From: Pseudoxanthomonas sp. Root630
Lineage (GTDB): Bacteria; Pseudomonadota; Gammaproteobacteria; Xanthomonadales; Xanthomonadaceae
Direction of reading: 5' to 3'
Length of the DNA stretch: 64,000 nt
Assembly (NCBI RefSeq): GCF_001427585.1
Contig: NZ_LMGY01000002.1
Coordinates: 9,095-73,094, forward strand
A program made the position numbers and the translations under genes. Shown here one piece after another: positions 8,695 through 19,568 of this stretch; within the stretch, counting starts at the first letter, position 1; each line of letters opens with the position of its first letter. The notes below the pieces were generated by a model that saw only the letters and a program-made list of their open reading frames with translations, had not been told where the DNA came from and made no database searches.

Positions 8695-9936
8695 ATGAAT
8701 ACGTCTGCCGACTTGCTGAAGGAACTCCGCATCGACCGCAAGGCGCCGCCGCCTGAACCCCGGTCGCGTCGTGGCCTGTGGATCACCCTGGGCGTGGGCG
8801 TGGTGCTGCTGGCGTTGGCCGCGGCGGGCTGGGCGTTCTTCGGGCGCGAGAAGCCGATCGAAGTGCGCACCGCGCCGACCGTGGCGATGGGCAACGGCAG
8901 CGCGTCCTCGTCCGTGCTGGACGCCTCCGGCTATGTGGTCGCGCGGCGCATGGCCACGGTGTCGGCCAAGATCACCGGCAAGGTGCGCGAAGTCCTGATC
9001 GAGGAAGGCATGAAGGTCGAGGCTGGCCAGGTCATGGCCACGCTCGACCCGGTCGACGCCGACGCGAGCCGCGCGCTGTCGCAGGCGCAGGTCGAGTCGG
9101 CGCGCTCGCAGGTGGCGAACGTGCAGGCCCAGCTCACCGAGGCCGAGGCCAATGCGCGACGCCTCGCCTCGCTGGTGCAGCAGCAACTGGTCGCCCGCTC
9201 GCAATACGACCAGGCCGTCGCCACGCGCGACGCCCTGCGTGCGCAGATGCAGGCCGCGCAGCGCAACGTCACCGTGGCCAGCCGCAGCCTGGCGATTTCC
9301 GACAACGGCGTGGACAACACCATCGTCCGCGCGCCGTTCGCCGGCGTGGTGATCGCCAAGGCGGCGCAGCCCGGCGAGATCGTATCGCCGCTGGCCACCG
9401 GCGGCTTCACCCGCACCGGCATCGGCACCATCGTCGACATGGAATCGCTGGAAGTGGAAGTGGAGGTCAACGAGTCCTTCATCGGCCGCGTGCAACCGAA
9501 GATGCCGATCCAGGCCACGCTGAACGCCTATCCCGACTGGCAGATCCCCGGCGAGGTGATCGCCATCATCCCCACCGCCGACCGCAGCAAGGCGACGGTG
9601 AAGGTGCGCGTGGCGTTGAACGCCAAGGACGCGCGGATCGTCCCGGACATGGGCGTGCGGGTCAGCTTCCTGGAAGCGGCCAAGCCGCAGCAGGCGGAGC
9701 AGCCCAAGGGCGTGCGCGCGCCGGGCGCCGCGGTGGTCGAACGCGGCGCCAGCCAGGTCGCCTTCGTCGTCGGCGACGAGGACACCGTGGAGCAACGCAC
9801 GCTCAAGGTCGCCGGCAAGCTGGGCGACGACGTGCACGTCACCGACGGTCTGGCCCCCGGCGAGACTGTCGTGCTGGACCCGCCGGCCGAACTGAAGGAC
9901 GGTGCCAAGGTCGTGCTGGCCGAAGACACCGAGTAA
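8695..9936 (+). CDS. HlyD/MacA-like periplasmic adaptor
   Basis: Membrane-fusion protein of 413 aa bridging an inner-membrane pump to the outer membrane. It has a short cytoplasmic tail, one membrane anchor (about 27-48), a lipoyl half-domain (DASGYVVARRMATVSAKITGK region), a coiled-coil hairpin around residues 118-190, the second lipoyl half (IVRAPFAGVV), then beta-barrel and membrane-proximal domains. It opens an operon with a MacB-type ATPase and two permeases. No outer-membrane TolC-like gene is nearby, so a channel encoded elsewhere would be needed. The substrate is unknown; MacAB relatives move peptides, siderophores or lipids. Confidence 0.88.
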   Translation: MNTSADLLKELRIDRKAPPPEPRSRRGLWITLGVGVVLLALAAAGWAFFGREKPIEVRTAPTVAMGNGSASSSVLDASGYVVARRMATVSAKITGKVREVLIEEGMKVEAGQVMATLDPVDADASRALSQAQVESARSQVANVQAQLTEAEANARRLASLVQQQLVARSQYDQAVATRDALRAQMQAAQRNVTVASRSLAISDNGVDNTIVRAPFAGVVIAKAAQPGEIVSPLATGGFTRTGIGTIVDMESLEVEVEVNESFIGRVQPKMPIQATLNAYPDWQIPGEVIAIIPTADRSKATVKVRVALNAKDARIVPDMGVRVSFLEAAKPQQAEQPKGVRAPGAAVVERGASQVAFVVGDEDTVEQRTLKVAGKLGDDVHVTDGLAPGETVVLDPPAELKDGAKVVLAEDTE

Positions 9937-10134
9937 GCCGCAAGACGCCGCGTGAGGATTGCCTCGCCGCGGCGAACCACCGAACACCCGGCGCCGCCCC
10001 ACCGGCGCCTGTCGATTCCGGGCGACGCCCTTCGTCGTCCTGACGGGGGGGCCATGTCCATCGAGGACGGGATCCGCCCTGTTTGAACCGCAGCATCGCC
10101 GTTCGCCTTCCCGTCTCCAACAAGGATCCTGCCG

Positions 10135-10827
<693 letters not shown>

Positions 10828-10840
10828 TCCGGAGACGGAC

Positions 10841-12001
10841 ATGAAATATTTCTCGTTGATCTGGTCGGCGCTGTTCCGCAGCAAGACGCGGACGTCGTTG
10901 ACGCTGTTGTCGGTGGTCGCGGCCTTCCTGCTGTTCGGCCTGCTCGACTCGGTGCGCGTGGCGTTCAACTCCGGCGGCAGCGTCGCCGGCGCGGACCGCC
11001 TGGTGGTGGCGTCGCGCCTGTCGATCACGCAGATGCTGCCGTACAGCCTGCTGGGCCGCATCGATGCGACGCCCGGCGTGAAGAAGAGCGCCTACGCCGC
11101 CTGGTTCGGCGGCATCTACAAGGACCCGAAGAACTTCTTCCCCAACTTCTCGGTCGGCCCCGGCTACATGGACATGTATCCGGAGTACATCATCGACCCC
11201 GCGCAACTCAAGGCCTGGGAAGCCGACCGCACCGGCGCCATCGTCGGCGAGAACCTGGCCAAGCGCTTCGGCTGGAAGATCGGCGACACCATCCCGCTGC
11301 AGGCGACGATCTTCCCCCAGAAGGACGGCAGCAATGCCTGGCCGTTGACGCTGCGCGGCACGTTCAAGCTGTCCGACAGCAAGCGCAAGGGTGAAGAGAA
11401 CCAGTTGCTGTTCCACTGGAAGTACTTCGATGAGGCCAACCAGTACGTCAACGGCCAGATCGGCTGGTACATGGTGAAGCTGGACAACGTGAACCATGCC
11501 ACCCGCGTGGCCAACGCGATCGACGCGATCTCCGCCAACTCCGCGCACGAGACCAAGACCCAGACCGAGCAAGCCTTCAACCAGTCCTTCGCGAAGCAGT
11601 TCGCCGACATCGGCCTGATCGTCACCGCGATCATGGCGGCGGTGTTCTTCACCCTGCTGCTGCTGACCGGCAACACCATGGCGCAGGCGGTGCGCGAGCG
11701 CATCCCGGAACTGGCGGTCCTGAAGACGCTGGGTTTCACCAACGGCACCGTGCTGGTGCTGGTGCTGGTGGAATCGGTGCTGCTGATCGTGCTGGGCGGC
11801 GTGCTGGGCATGGCGATCGCCTCTTTGATCATTCCGACATTGAGCCAAGCAAGTAATGGCGCGATCGCGCTGCCCAACATCCCGGGCCAAACCTGGGCGC
11901 TTGGACTTTCACTGATGCTGTTGATTGGAATGGTGGTAGGCGCCCTACCTGCCATGCGCGCCATGCGCTTGAGAATCGTCGATGCATTGGCTGGACGCTA
12001 A
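10841..12001 (+). CDS. MacB/FtsX-type ABC permease (first of two)
   Basis: Inner-membrane permease of 386 aa. It has one N-terminal helix (about 18-35), a large periplasmic MacB-like domain (about 40-260), and three C-terminal helices (about 264-288, 304-340, 352-375), the standard FtsX-fold layout. GGAGAC lies just before the ATG. With the ATPase and second permease it would form a heterodimeric MacB-like complex. The last 60 or so codons (from about 11820) shift to clearly lower GC with codons unlike the rest of the gene, and this continues into the next gene. Confidence 0.9.
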   Translation: MKYFSLIWSALFRSKTRTSLTLLSVVAAFLLFGLLDSVRVAFNSGGSVAGADRLVVASRLSITQMLPYSLLGRIDATPGVKKSAYAAWFGGIYKDPKNFFPNFSVGPGYMDMYPEYIIDPAQLKAWEADRTGAIVGENLAKRFGWKIGDTIPLQATIFPQKDGSNAWPLTLRGTFKLSDSKRKGEENQLLFHWKYFDEANQYVNGQIGWYMVKLDNVNHATRVANAIDAISANSAHETKTQTEQAFNQSFAKQFADIGLIVTAIMAAVFFTLLLLTGNTMAQAVRERIPELAVLKTLGFTNGTVLVLVLVESVLLIVLGGVLGMAIASLIIPTLSQASNGAIALPNIPGQTWALGLSLMLLIGMVVGALPAMRAMRLRIVDALAGR

Positions 12002-12014
12002 GGAGAAAGAACCC

Positions 12015-13559
12015 ATGAAATCAATTCTTAGCACGATCCTCACCACGATCCGCTGGACGATCGCACTCCTCTTAACTGCCACGCCGTTCGTAACGGAACT
12101 GGCAATGTTCCGGAAGGTCACGCATATGCTGGCCTACCCCCTGTTCTTCCTCGTAGTTCTTGCAGCATTGACGCTGCTGGCCCCCCGGGCATTGGAGGCT
12201 TTCTCGAAATGGACAAAAGGGGATGGCTTCCTGTCATCGCTGCTGCGGAACGTGTCCTCTTCCTGGTTATTCTTCACACTGATCTCAGTACTGGTTTTCT
12301 TGTTTTTTGATTCCAGTACATTTGCGCTCATCACCCTGATCTCGCTATTGGGCCTGATCGCCCTCTGGTTGTTCCTTACCCGACAGGGAAAGAATGCAAT
12401 CGAGATCGCGAAGATCGGCATTGCCAGTCTGCCGCAGCGCTGGGGCGCCTCGTCGGTGATCGTGGTGGGTATCGCCGGCGTGGTCGGCGTACTGGTCGCG
12501 ATGCTGGCGATGGGCGAAGGCTTTTCGGCCACGCTCAAGCAGACCGGCGGCGAAGACACCGCCATCGTGCTGCGCGGCGGATCGCAGGCGGAGACCAATT
12601 CCGTCATCAGCCGCGATCAGGTACCGCTGATCTCCACGCTGGCCGGCGTGGCCAAGGGCAAGGACGGTCGCGCGTTGCTGTCGCCGGAGCTGTCGCAGAT
12701 CGTCAACCTGCCGACGGCCAGCACCGGCGAGGATGCCAACGCGCAGTTCCGCGGCGTCAGCGAAGCCGCCTGGTCTATCCGCCCGCAGGTGAAACTGACC
12801 GAAGGCCGCAAGTTCAACGTCGGCGTGCGCGAGATCGTGGTCGGCCAGGGTGCGAAGGGCCAGTACCGCGGCCTTGATGTCGGCAAGACGCTGAAACTGG
12901 GCAACCAGGAATGGACGGTGGTCGGCGTGTTCGCCTCCGGCGACGCGCACGACTCGGAGCTGTGGACCGACATCGACACCCTGTCGTCGGCGTACGACCG
13001 TCGCGCCTACCAGTCGGTCACGGTGCGCACGGAAGGCAAGGCGGGCTTCGATCAGTTCAAGCAGGCGATGGAGAACGACCCGCGCCTGAAACTGGATGTG
13101 CTGACCACGCGGGATTACTACACCAAGCAATCGACGCAGCTAACCGGGCTGATCAAATGGCTTGGAATGATCATCGGCACCATCATGGCCATCGGCGCCG
13201 TGTTCGGCGCGTTGAACACGATGTATGCCGCCGTCGCCGGCCGTGCCCGCGAGATCGCCACGATGCGGGCGATCGGTTTCCGCGGCGTGCCGGTGGTGAT
13301 GGCGGTGATGCTGGAGACGATGTTGCTGGCGCTGCTCGGCGGCCTGCTGGGCGGGTTGATCGCCTGGGTGGTCTTCAACGGCTACAGCGTGGCCACGCTG
13401 GGCAGCAACTTCAGCCAGGTGGTGTTCCAGTTCAAGGTCACGCCGGAACTGCTGTGGAGCGGGCTGAAGTGGGCGCTGGGCATCGGCCTGGTCGGCGGGC
13501 TGTTCCCGGCCCTGCGCGCGGCACGCCTGCCGATCACGCAGGCCCTGCGCGCGATCTGA
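12015..13559 (+). CDS. MacB/FtsX-type ABC permease with extra N-terminal membrane domain
   Basis: Permease of 514 aa. Its C-terminal part (from about residue 135) has the usual MacB layout: helix about 145-167, periplasmic domain to about 375, then three helices ending in LFPALRAARLPITQALRAI. Before this lies an extra segment of about 130 residues with four predicted helices (near 10-28, 36-55, 80-98, 100-120) that ordinary MacB permeases lack. The DNA for this segment is visibly lower in GC, with TTA, TTT and AAA codons rare elsewhere in the window. AGGAG precedes the ATG at 12015. A regulatory or partner-binding role for the extra helices is conceivable, but I do not recognise the domain. 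Confidence 0.85.
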   Translation: MKSILSTILTTIRWTIALLLTATPFVTELAMFRKVTHMLAYPLFFLVVLAALTLLAPRALEAFSKWTKGDGFLSSLLRNVSSSWLFFTLISVLVFLFFDSSTFALITLISLLGLIALWLFLTRQGKNAIEIAKIGIASLPQRWGASSVIVVGIAGVVGVLVAMLAMGEGFSATLKQTGGEDTAIVLRGGSQAETNSVISRDQVPLISTLAGVAKGKDGRALLSPELSQIVNLPTASTGEDANAQFRGVSEAAWSIRPQVKLTEGRKFNVGVREIVVGQGAKGQYRGLDVGKTLKLGNQEWTVVGVFASGDAHDSELWTDIDTLSSAYDRRAYQSVTVRTEGKAGFDQFKQAMENDPRLKLDVLTTRDYYTKQSTQLTGLIKWLGMIIGTIMAIGAVFGALNTMYAAVAGRAREIATMRAIGFRGVPVVMAVMLETMLLALLGGLLGGLIAWVVFNGYSVATLGSNFSQVVFQFKVTPELLWSGLKWALGIGLVGGLFPALRAARLPITQALRAI

Positions 13560-13571
13560 CGTCGGTCGAAG

Positions 13572-13595
13572 GGGTGCCGGCGCCTGCCGGCACCC
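13572..13595. terminator. Bidirectional terminator hairpin
   Basis: Perfect 10-bp arms (13572-13581 and 13586-13595) around a GCCT loop lie between the convergent ends of the permease gene and mocA. A CTCTTC tract follows on the plus strand, so it most likely ends the MacA/B-like operon. The hairpin is certain; the function is inferred. Confidence 0.6.
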
Positions 13596-13598
13596 TCT

Positions 13599-14204
13599 TC
13601 ATTCCAGCGGATCGAGCCACCCCCGCGCCACCGCCGCCGCGAGATCCTCCGGCGTGTCGATATCGACTCCGAGATCCGGTGCATCGCACGCGATGACATC
13701 GGCACCGGCGGCATTCAGCGCATCGCGCAGGCCGCGATCTCCTTGCGCGGCCAATGCGGCACGCAACATCGTCGGCGCCACGACAGCGGGCACACCCACG
13801 CGGTCGCCGAAACGTGTCGCAGCGGAACCCGACGTCGCTCGACGGGAGGCCTCCCGCAGCGCCCAGAGATGTGCGGCATCCAGCGCCGGCTGATCGCAGG
13901 TCATGAGCAACGTCGCGTGATCGTGTGGGGCGAGGGCATCCACGGCGACGCGCACGCTTCCTGCCAACCCCTCGCGCCATCGCGCGTTGACCACGTATTC
14001 CACCGGCAAGTCGCGCACCGCGGCAACGACATCGTCTGCCTGCGCACCGACGATCACCAGCACGCGCGAAGCGCCTGCGGCCAGCGCCAGCCGCGCCGCG
14101 CGATGCACCAGCGTCTCGCCGTCGCGCGTCAGCAATTGCTTCGGCCGGCCCAACCGCGTGCTGCCGCCTGCCGCCAGCACCACCGCGACCAGCGCCGACG
14201 TCAC
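13599..14204 (-). CDS. mocA: MobA-like nucleotidyltransferase (molybdenum cofactor cytidylyltransferase)
   Basis: Transferase of 201 aa that attaches a nucleotide, probably CMP, to molybdopterin to make the cofactor form used by xanthine-oxidase-family enzymes. The nucleotide-binding motif LAAGGSTRLGRPKQLL spans 10-25, CDQP is at 103-106 and the metal-binding VDIDTPEDL lies near the C-terminus. The GTG start at 14204 overlaps the xdhC stop (GTGA), so the two are translationally coupled. It lies next to xdhC and divergent from a molybdenum hydroxylase, which together fix the assignment. The CMP preference is inferred from context. Confidence 0.88.
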   Translation of the reverse strand: MTSALVAVVLAAGGSTRLGRPKQLLTRDGETLVHRAARLALAAGASRVLVIVGAQADDVVAAVRDLPVEYVVNARWREGLAGSVRVAVDALAPHDHATLLMTCDQPALDAAHLWALREASRRATSGSAATRFGDRVGVPAVVAPTMLRAALAAQGDRGLRDALNAAGADVIACDAPDLGVDIDTPEDLAAAVARGWLDPLE

Positions 14205-15160
14205 GACGCCTCGCCGTGATGCCACGCCTGCAACTGCGCGGCGATGCTCAGCGCGATGGCTTCGGGGCCTTCGCCCCCCAGCTTCAATCCCACCGGCGAA
14301 CGCAGGCGGGACAACAACGGGGCATGCAGCGAAGCCGGCAACACGCGCAGCAGATCCTCGCGTCGCCGCACCGGGCCGAGCAGGCCGATGAAGGGAATGT
14401 CGGTGTGCGCCAGCGCCTCCAGCGCTTCGCGGTCGTGCTCGAAATGGTGGTGCATCACCAACGCGGCATCGGGCGCGGGTTTCGTGCTTTGCAACGCATC
14501 GGCCGGCGCCTGCATCAACCACGCGTCGGCGATATCGGTATCGGGAATCCAGCGCGCCCGCCGTTCGACCACGGTGACGTGCCACCCGAGCGGACGCAGC
14601 GCGTCGATCAGCCGCTGCGTTTCCGGTCCCGCGCCGAAGATCGCCACGCGCGGCGGCGGCGCGATCCGCACCGCACCCGCCGCATCCACACCTTCCGTCG
14701 CCAGGCGCTGCATCGCCCAGTGGCAGGTGGTGTCGCCCGCGCTGGCGCGCACCTGTCCTTCCGCCGACACCTGCAGCGTCAACGCACCCTGCCCGTTCCA
14801 CCATGCGCGCACGACCTGCGCCCAGCCGGGCATGCGGTCCAATGGCAACAACGCGAGCCGCAGGCGGCCGCGGCAGCCGACGGCGGAACCGGCGAACAGG
14901 TCTTCGTCGTCGCGCGTGTCGATCTCCATCGCGTCCAGCGCACCCGCTTCGGCCACGTGCCGTGCGCGGCGCGCGATCTCCGGTTCCAGGCAACCGCCGC
15001 TGAGCCAGCCCAATTGCGCATCGCCCGGTCCGAACACGGCCAGCGCGCCCGTCCGCACATAGGTGGAGCCTTCGGTCGCCATCACCACGGCCAGTACGCG
15101 GCCGTCGGCGGCGTCGCTGGCATGCGCGGAGGCGTCGAGCGGGGAGCGGAAGGCCGTCAT
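14201..15160 (-). CDS. xdhC: XdhC-family molybdenum hydroxylase maturation factor
   Basis: Accessory protein of 319 aa that binds the finished molybdenum cofactor, promotes its sulfuration and inserts it into a hydroxylase. The N-terminal XdhC/CoxI domain has conserved C57 in SGGCLEPE and C96 in AVGCRGR. The C-terminal half is a Rossmann-type domain with the loop IFGAGPETQ and a second segment around [13 protein letters not shown]. The ATG at 15160 gives the usual family N-terminus. It forms a coupled pair with mocA and is divergent from the oxidoreductase genes starting at 15330, its likely client. Confidence 0.9.
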   Translation of the reverse strand: MTAFRSPLDASAHASDAADGRVLAVVMATEGSTYVRTGALAVFGPGDAQLGWLSGGCLEPEIARRARHVAEAGALDAMEIDTRDDEDLFAGSAVGCRGRLRLALLPLDRMPGWAQVVRAWWNGQGALTLQVSAEGQVRASAGDTTCHWAMQRLATEGVDAAGAVRIAPPPRVAIFGAGPETQRLIDALRPLGWHVTVVERRARWIPDTDIADAWLMQAPADALQSTKPAPDAALVMHHHFEHDREALEALAHTDIPFIGLLGPVRRREDLLRVLPASLHAPLLSRLRSPVGLKLGGEGPEAIALSIAAQLQAWHHGEAS

Positions 15161-15329
15161 GGCACCACGATGGCGCAAGCCGCGGGGCGAAGGCAACGTC
15201 CGGCGCGCCGGTCGGGGCATCAGGCAACGATGCCGCAGGATCGTGCAAGCATCGGCCCGCGCGTTCACTGGCATGCAACGGGGGCGCGGAGTATCGTCGT
15301 CCGGTCCCACGCCGCCGCCAGGAGACGCC

Positions 15330-15785
15330 ATGAAGTTGAACGTCAACGGGGCCGAGCGCGAAATCGACGCGCCGGATGACATGCCGCTGCTCTGGGTCCT
15401 GCGCGACCTGATGGGCCTGACCGGTACCAAGTTCGGCTGCGGCATCGCGCAATGCGGTGCCTGCACGGTGCATGTCGACGGCGCACCGTTGCGCGCCTGC
15501 GTCACGCCCGCGTCGGCCGTCGCCGGCAAGAAGATCACCACCATCGAAGGCCTCTCGGCCGACGGCTCGCATCCGGTGCAGAAAGCCTGGGCGGAGCTGG
15601 ACGTCGTCCAGTGCGGTTACTGCCAGTCCGGCCAGATCATGTCGGCCGCGGCGTTGCTGGCGAAGGTGCCTGCGCCGACCGACACCGACATCGACCAGGC
15701 GCTGTCCGGCAACCTGTGCCGCTGCGGTACGTACCAGCGCATCCGCGCCGCCGTGCATCGCGCCGCCGACATCGGCAAGGCGTGA
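15330..15785 (+). CDS. Isoquinoline 1-oxidoreductase-type [2Fe-2S] subunit
   Basis: Small iron-sulfur subunit of 151 aa of a xanthine-oxidase-family enzyme. The N-terminal plant-type ferredoxin domain binds one cluster through C37, C42, C45 and C57; the C-terminal helical domain binds a second through C95, C98, C130 and C132. AGGAG precedes the ATG. There is no signal peptide, so it would be exported folded together with the Tat-bearing large subunit. No separate FAD subunit is encoded, which marks the IorAB/periplasmic group that passes electrons to a cytochrome rather than NAD. Confidence 0.92.
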   Translation: MKLNVNGAEREIDAPDDMPLLWVLRDLMGLTGTKFGCGIAQCGACTVHVDGAPLRACVTPASAVAGKKITTIEGLSADGSHPVQKAWAELDVVQCGYCQSGQIMSAAALLAKVPAPTDTDIDQALSGNLCRCGTYQRIRAAVHRAADIGKA

Positions 15786-15840
15786 TCCGGTGCGGCGACG
15801 CAGGTCGCCGCCTTCCCCCTCGTTCGACGGAGGCTGTTCC

Positions 15841-18033
15841 GTGAACCTCGAAACCTCTTCCTCGCGCCGCGACTTCCTGCGCGCCACCGCACTCGGCGGC
15901 GGCGGCCTGGTGATCGGCTTCCTCGTGCCCGGCGCGCGCCGCTTCGCCATGGCCCAGGAGGCCGCGGCAACGGCGCCCACCACGTTCGTACCGAATGCGT
16001 TCCTCAGCATCGCGGCCGACGACACCATCACCGTACAGCTCGCGCATGCCGAAATGGGCCAGGGCATCTGGACCACGCTGCCGATGCTGATCGCCGAGGA
16101 GCTCGACGCCGACTGGTCGAAGATCCGCGTCGAACACGGTGCGGCCGACAAGGCGTACACGAGTCCTGTGTTCGGCATGCAGGGCACTGGCGGCTCGACG
16201 ACCACCTGGTCCGAGTTCGATCGCTACCGGCAGGCCGGCGCCACCGCGCGGGCGATGCTGTTGCAGGCGGCGGCCGCGCGACTGAAGGTTCCCGTCGATC
16301 AACTGCGCACCGAGAACGGCGCGGTGGTGTCCGGCACCACGCGGCTGCGCTACGGCGAACTCGCCAACGACGCCGGCAAGCAGACCCCGCCCGCGCCGGA
16401 CACGCTGAAGCTGCGCGACCCGAAGGACTGGAAGCTGATCGGCAAGCCGACCAAGCGGCTGGATACGCCGGAGAAGATCACCGGCAAGGCCAAGTTCGGC
16501 ATGGACGTGCAGTTCGAAGGCCTGCTCACCGCGGTCGTGCTGCGTTCGCCGGTGTTCGGCGGCACGGTGAAATCGTTCGACGCCACCAAGGCGCGCGCCG
16601 TGGCCGGCGTGCGCAACGTGGTGCAGGTGCCCAGCGGCGTAGCGGTGATCGCGGACCATTACTGGGCCGCCAAGCTCGGCCGCGACGCCCTGCAGGTGGT
16701 CTGGGAAGGCGACGCGAACGCGAAGCTCGACAGCACCGCGTTGCGCGAGCAGTTCTCGCAGCTCGCGCGCACGGACGGCGCCGTCGCTGCGCGCGCAGGC
16801 GACGTGGGCGACGCGCTGGCCAAGGCCGCCAAGACGCTGGAAGCCGAGTACGCCGTGCCCTACCTCGCACACGCCGCGATGGAGCCGTTGAACTGCACCG
16901 TGAAGATCGGCGATGGCGAGTGCGACATCTGGTGCGGCACGCAGTTCCCGACCCTGGACCAGAACAGCGCCGCGCGCATCCTCGGCATGCCGCCGGAGAA
17001 GATCCGCATCCACACGCCGTTCCTGGGCGGTGGTTTCGGCCGCCGCGCCACGCCGACGGCGGACGTGGTGTCCGAAGCGGTCGAAGTCGCCAAGGCGGCG
17101 AAGGCGCCGGTCAAGACGGTGTGGACGCGCGAAGACGACACCCGCGGCGGCTATTACCGCTCGGCCTTCGTCGAGAAGATCAAGGCCGGCCTGGACAAGG
17201 ACGGCAACCCGGTCGCGTGGCACCACGTGATGGTCGGGCAGTCGATCATGGCGGGAACCTTCATGGAAGCGATGATGGTCAAGAACGGCATCGACGCGAC
17301 CTCGGTGGAGGGCGTGGCCGATTCGGCCTACGTGCTCGGCACGCCGGCGCATCGCGTCGACCTGCACTCGCCGGTCACCGGCATCCCGGTGCTGTGGTGG
17401 CGCTCGGTCGGCCACAGCGTCAACGGTTTCGTCATGGAAAGCTTCGTCGACGAACTCGCGCATGCCGCGGGCCAGGATCCGATGGAGTACCGGCGCAAGC
17501 TGCTGAAGGATCATCCCCGCCACCTCGCGGCGCTGAACCTGGCCGCGGAGAAGTTCGGCTGGAATACGCCACCGGCGCAGGGCCGTGGCCGCGGCATCGC
17601 CGTGCACGAATCGTTCGGCAGCTACGTGGCTCAGGCGGCGGAAGTGTCGATCGAGGACGGAAAGATCCGCGTGCATCGCGTGGTGTGCGCGATCGACTGC
17701 GGCGTGGCCGTCAATCCCGCGGGCGTGCAGGCGCAGATGGAGTCCGGCATCGCCTTCGGCCTGGGCGCGGCGCTGCATTCGGCGCTCACGCTCCGCGAAG
17801 GCCAGGTGCAGGAGTCCAACTTCCACGACTACCAGGTGCTCCGGATGAACGAGATGCCGAAGGTGGAGGTCCACATCGTGCCGAGCACCGAGAGAATGGG
17901 CGGCGTGGGCGAGCCCGGCACGCCGCCGATCGCACCCGCCGTCGCCAACGCCGTGTTCGCGCTCACCGGCCAGCGACTGCGCGAACTGCCGCTGCGTCTG
18001 CCGACGCCCGCGTCCACCACACCCGTCGCCTGA
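15841..18033 (+). CDS. Tat-exported molybdopterin aldehyde/isoquinoline oxidoreductase, large subunit
   Basis: Catalytic molybdenum subunit of 730 aa that hydroxylates aldehydes or N-heterocycles. It begins with a twin-arginine signal ([19 protein letters not shown], near residues 8-26), so the enzyme acts in the periplasm. Cofactor-binding stretches include [11 protein letters not shown] near residue 120 and GGGFGRR near 397. The catalytic Glu is in GVGEPGTPP near 691. The GTG start at 15841 places the Tat motif correctly and follows GGAGG. It lies 55 bases after the small subunit and 8 before the cytochrome. The physiological substrate cannot be read from sequence. Confidence 0.92.
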   Translation: MNLETSSSRRDFLRATALGGGGLVIGFLVPGARRFAMAQEAAATAPTTFVPNAFLSIAADDTITVQLAHAEMGQGIWTTLPMLIAEELDADWSKIRVEHGAADKAYTSPVFGMQGTGGSTTTWSEFDRYRQAGATARAMLLQAAAARLKVPVDQLRTENGAVVSGTTRLRYGELANDAGKQTPPAPDTLKLRDPKDWKLIGKPTKRLDTPEKITGKAKFGMDVQFEGLLTAVVLRSPVFGGTVKSFDATKARAVAGVRNVVQVPSGVAVIADHYWAAKLGRDALQVVWEGDANAKLDSTALREQFSQLARTDGAVAARAGDVGDALAKAAKTLEAEYAVPYLAHAAMEPLNCTVKIGDGECDIWCGTQFPTLDQNSAARILGMPPEKIRIHTPFLGGGFGRRATPTADVVSEAVEVAKAAKAPVKTVWTREDDTRGGYYRSAFVEKIKAGLDKDGNPVAWHHVMVGQSIMAGTFMEAMMVKNGIDATSVEGVADSAYVLGTPAHRVDLHSPVTGIPVLWWRSVGHSVNGFVMESFVDELAHAAGQDPMEYRRKLLKDHPRHLAALNLAAEKFGWNTPPAQGRGRGIAVHESFGSYVAQAAEVSIEDGKIRVHRVVCAIDCGVAVNPAGVQAQMESGIAFGLGAALHSALTLREGQVQESNFHDYQVLRMNEMPKVEVHIVPSTERMGGVGEPGTPPIAPAVANAVFALTGQRLRELPLRLPTPASTTPVA

Positions 18034-18041
18034 GGCCCGCC

Positions 18042-18641
18042 ATGCGCATCCTGATGATGTTCTTGACCGTGCTCCTGCTGGTGGCGTGCAAGCCGCGCGT
18101 CAGCGAGGAACAGAAAGCCCAGGCGCTGACCGCGTTCGCGACGGTGGAAAAGGTGTTCCAGCATCCGCGTTGCAGCAACTGCCACATCCCGGGCGACGCG
18201 CCGCTGCAGTTCGACGCGCAGACGCCGCATGCGATGAACGTCGTGCGCGGTCCCGACGGCAAGGGCGCACCCGGCCTGCCCTGCGCGACCTGCCATAACG
18301 AGCAGAACTCGCCAGCGAGCTACGGCCCGCATGCGCCGCCGGGCGCGCCGCACTGGCAGCTGCCGCCACCCGACCACAAGATGGCGTGGATCGGCCTGCC
18401 CGCCGACCAGCTGTGCGCGATGATCCAGGACAAGGACCGCAACGGCGGCCGCGACTTCGACGCGCTGCTCAAGCACGTCGCCGAAGACAAGCTGGTGCTG
18501 TGGGGCTGGAATCCCGGTGGCGAACGCGCACCGGTGCCGGTGCCGCACGACCAGTTCGTCGCCGCCTTCAAGACGTGGGTGGATGCCGGCGGACCCTGCC
18601 CCGCGCCGGGCGCCGCCGCCGCAGGCGGCGCGGCGCACTGA
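18042..18641 (+). CDS. Diheme c-type cytochrome lipoprotein
   Basis: Predicted lipoprotein of 199 aa: an N-terminal hydrophobic segment ends in LLVAC, giving lipidation at C16. Two heme c attachment sites, CSNCH (44-48) and CATCH (81-85), follow. The rest is rich in Pro and Ala and resembles Isoquinoline-oxidoreductase-associated cytochromes that carry electrons away from the molybdenum enzyme. It starts 8 bases after the large subunit gene, so it belongs to the same operon. The electron-acceptor role is inferred from this context. Confidence 0.85.
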   Translation: MRILMMFLTVLLLVACKPRVSEEQKAQALTAFATVEKVFQHPRCSNCHIPGDAPLQFDAQTPHAMNVVRGPDGKGAPGLPCATCHNEQNSPASYGPHAPPGAPHWQLPPPDHKMAWIGLPADQLCAMIQDKDRNGGRDFDALLKHVAEDKLVLWGWNPGGERAPVPVPHDQFVAAFKTWVDAGGPCPAPGAAAAGGAAH

Positions 18642-18647
18642 GCGCCG

Positions 18648-19568
18648 CTATTTGCTCGACGGAGCCGCGACCAGCGTGTCGCGGCGACGTGCACGCCACA
18701 GGCCGTCGCTGGCGAAGATCACCAGGCCCGCCCAGATCGCGGCGAAGCCGACCGCGCGCGTGGCATCGAAGGCTTCCTTGAACACCAGTACGCCGATCAG
18801 CAGCTGCAGGCTGGGCGCGATGTACTGCAGCAGCCCCACCACCGACAGCGGAATGCGGCGCACGCCGTAGGCGAAGCCGATCAACGGAACCGCGGTCACC
18901 ACGCCGCCGAGGATGAGCAGAAGGTCGGTCTTCCATCCGAAGCCGTCGATGAAGCCGCCACCATGACCGAACTCGCCCCACACGACGTACGCGAGTGCCG
19001 GCAGGAACAGGTACAGGCTTTCCACGCCCAGACCCGCGACGGCATCCACCGCCACCAGCTTGCGCACCAGGCCGTACAGGCCGAACGAGAACGCCAGGCC
19101 CAGCGCGATCCACGGCGGCGAGCCGGCCTCCAGCGTCAGCCACGCCACGCCCGCCAGCGCGAACGCCACCGCGACCCACTGCGCGGGCGATAGGCGTTCG
19201 CGCAGCACCAGCACGCCCAGTACCACGTTGATGAGCGGGTTGATGAAGTAGCCCAGGCTGGTTTCCACCACATGGCCCGCATTCACCGCCCAGATGTACA
19301 GGCCCCAGTTGAACGCGATCAACAGACTGCTGACGCCGAGCAGCGGCACGGCGCGCGGTTGCGCGCGGATCTGCCGCCACCAGCCGAGGCCGTTCTTCAG
19401 CAGCAACCAGCCCAGCACGAGCACCGCGCTCCACACGATGCGGTGGGCGATGATCTGGAAGGACGGCACCACCTTGAGCAGATGCCAGTACAGCGGCACC
19501 ACGCCCCAGATCAGGAAGGTGCCGACGGTGATCGCCAGCCCTTTGCGGTCGAGCGGCTGCGGGGTCAT
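18648..19568 (-). CDS. rarD: EamA-family transporter RarD
   Basis: Ten-helix inner-membrane protein of 306 aa with two EamA repeats. The N-terminal GTFLIWGVVPLYWHLL and the central FNWGLYIWAVNAGHVVE are typical of RarD. The substrate is uncertain in all RarD proteins (chloramphenicol-sensitivity phenotype in the family, no settled transport reaction). The ATG at 19568 overlaps the stop of the preceding EamA gene (ATGA), so two paralogous exporters are made from one message. It converges with the cytochrome gene with only six bases between stops. Confidence 0.88.
   Translation of the reverse strand: MTPQPLDRKGLAITVGTFLIWGVVPLYWHLLKVVPSFQIIAHRIVWSAVLVLGWLLLKNGLGWWRQIRAQPRAVPLLGVSSLLIAFNWGLYIWAVNAGHVVETSLGYFINPLINVVLGVLVLRERLSPAQWVAVAFALAGVAWLTLEAGSPPWIALGLAFSFGLYGLVRKLVAVDAVAGLGVESLYLFLPALAYVVWGEFGHGGGFIDGFGWKTDLLLILGGVVTAVPLIGFAYGVRRIPLSVVGLLQYIAPSLQLLIGVLVFKEAFDATRAVGFAAIWAGLVIFASDGLWRARRRDTLVAAPSSK

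Noticed and set aside
15637..17874. A 745-codon minus-strand frame inside the molybdenum hydroxylase region
   Set aside because: Antisense shadow of the large subunit gene, without start context or recognisable domain.
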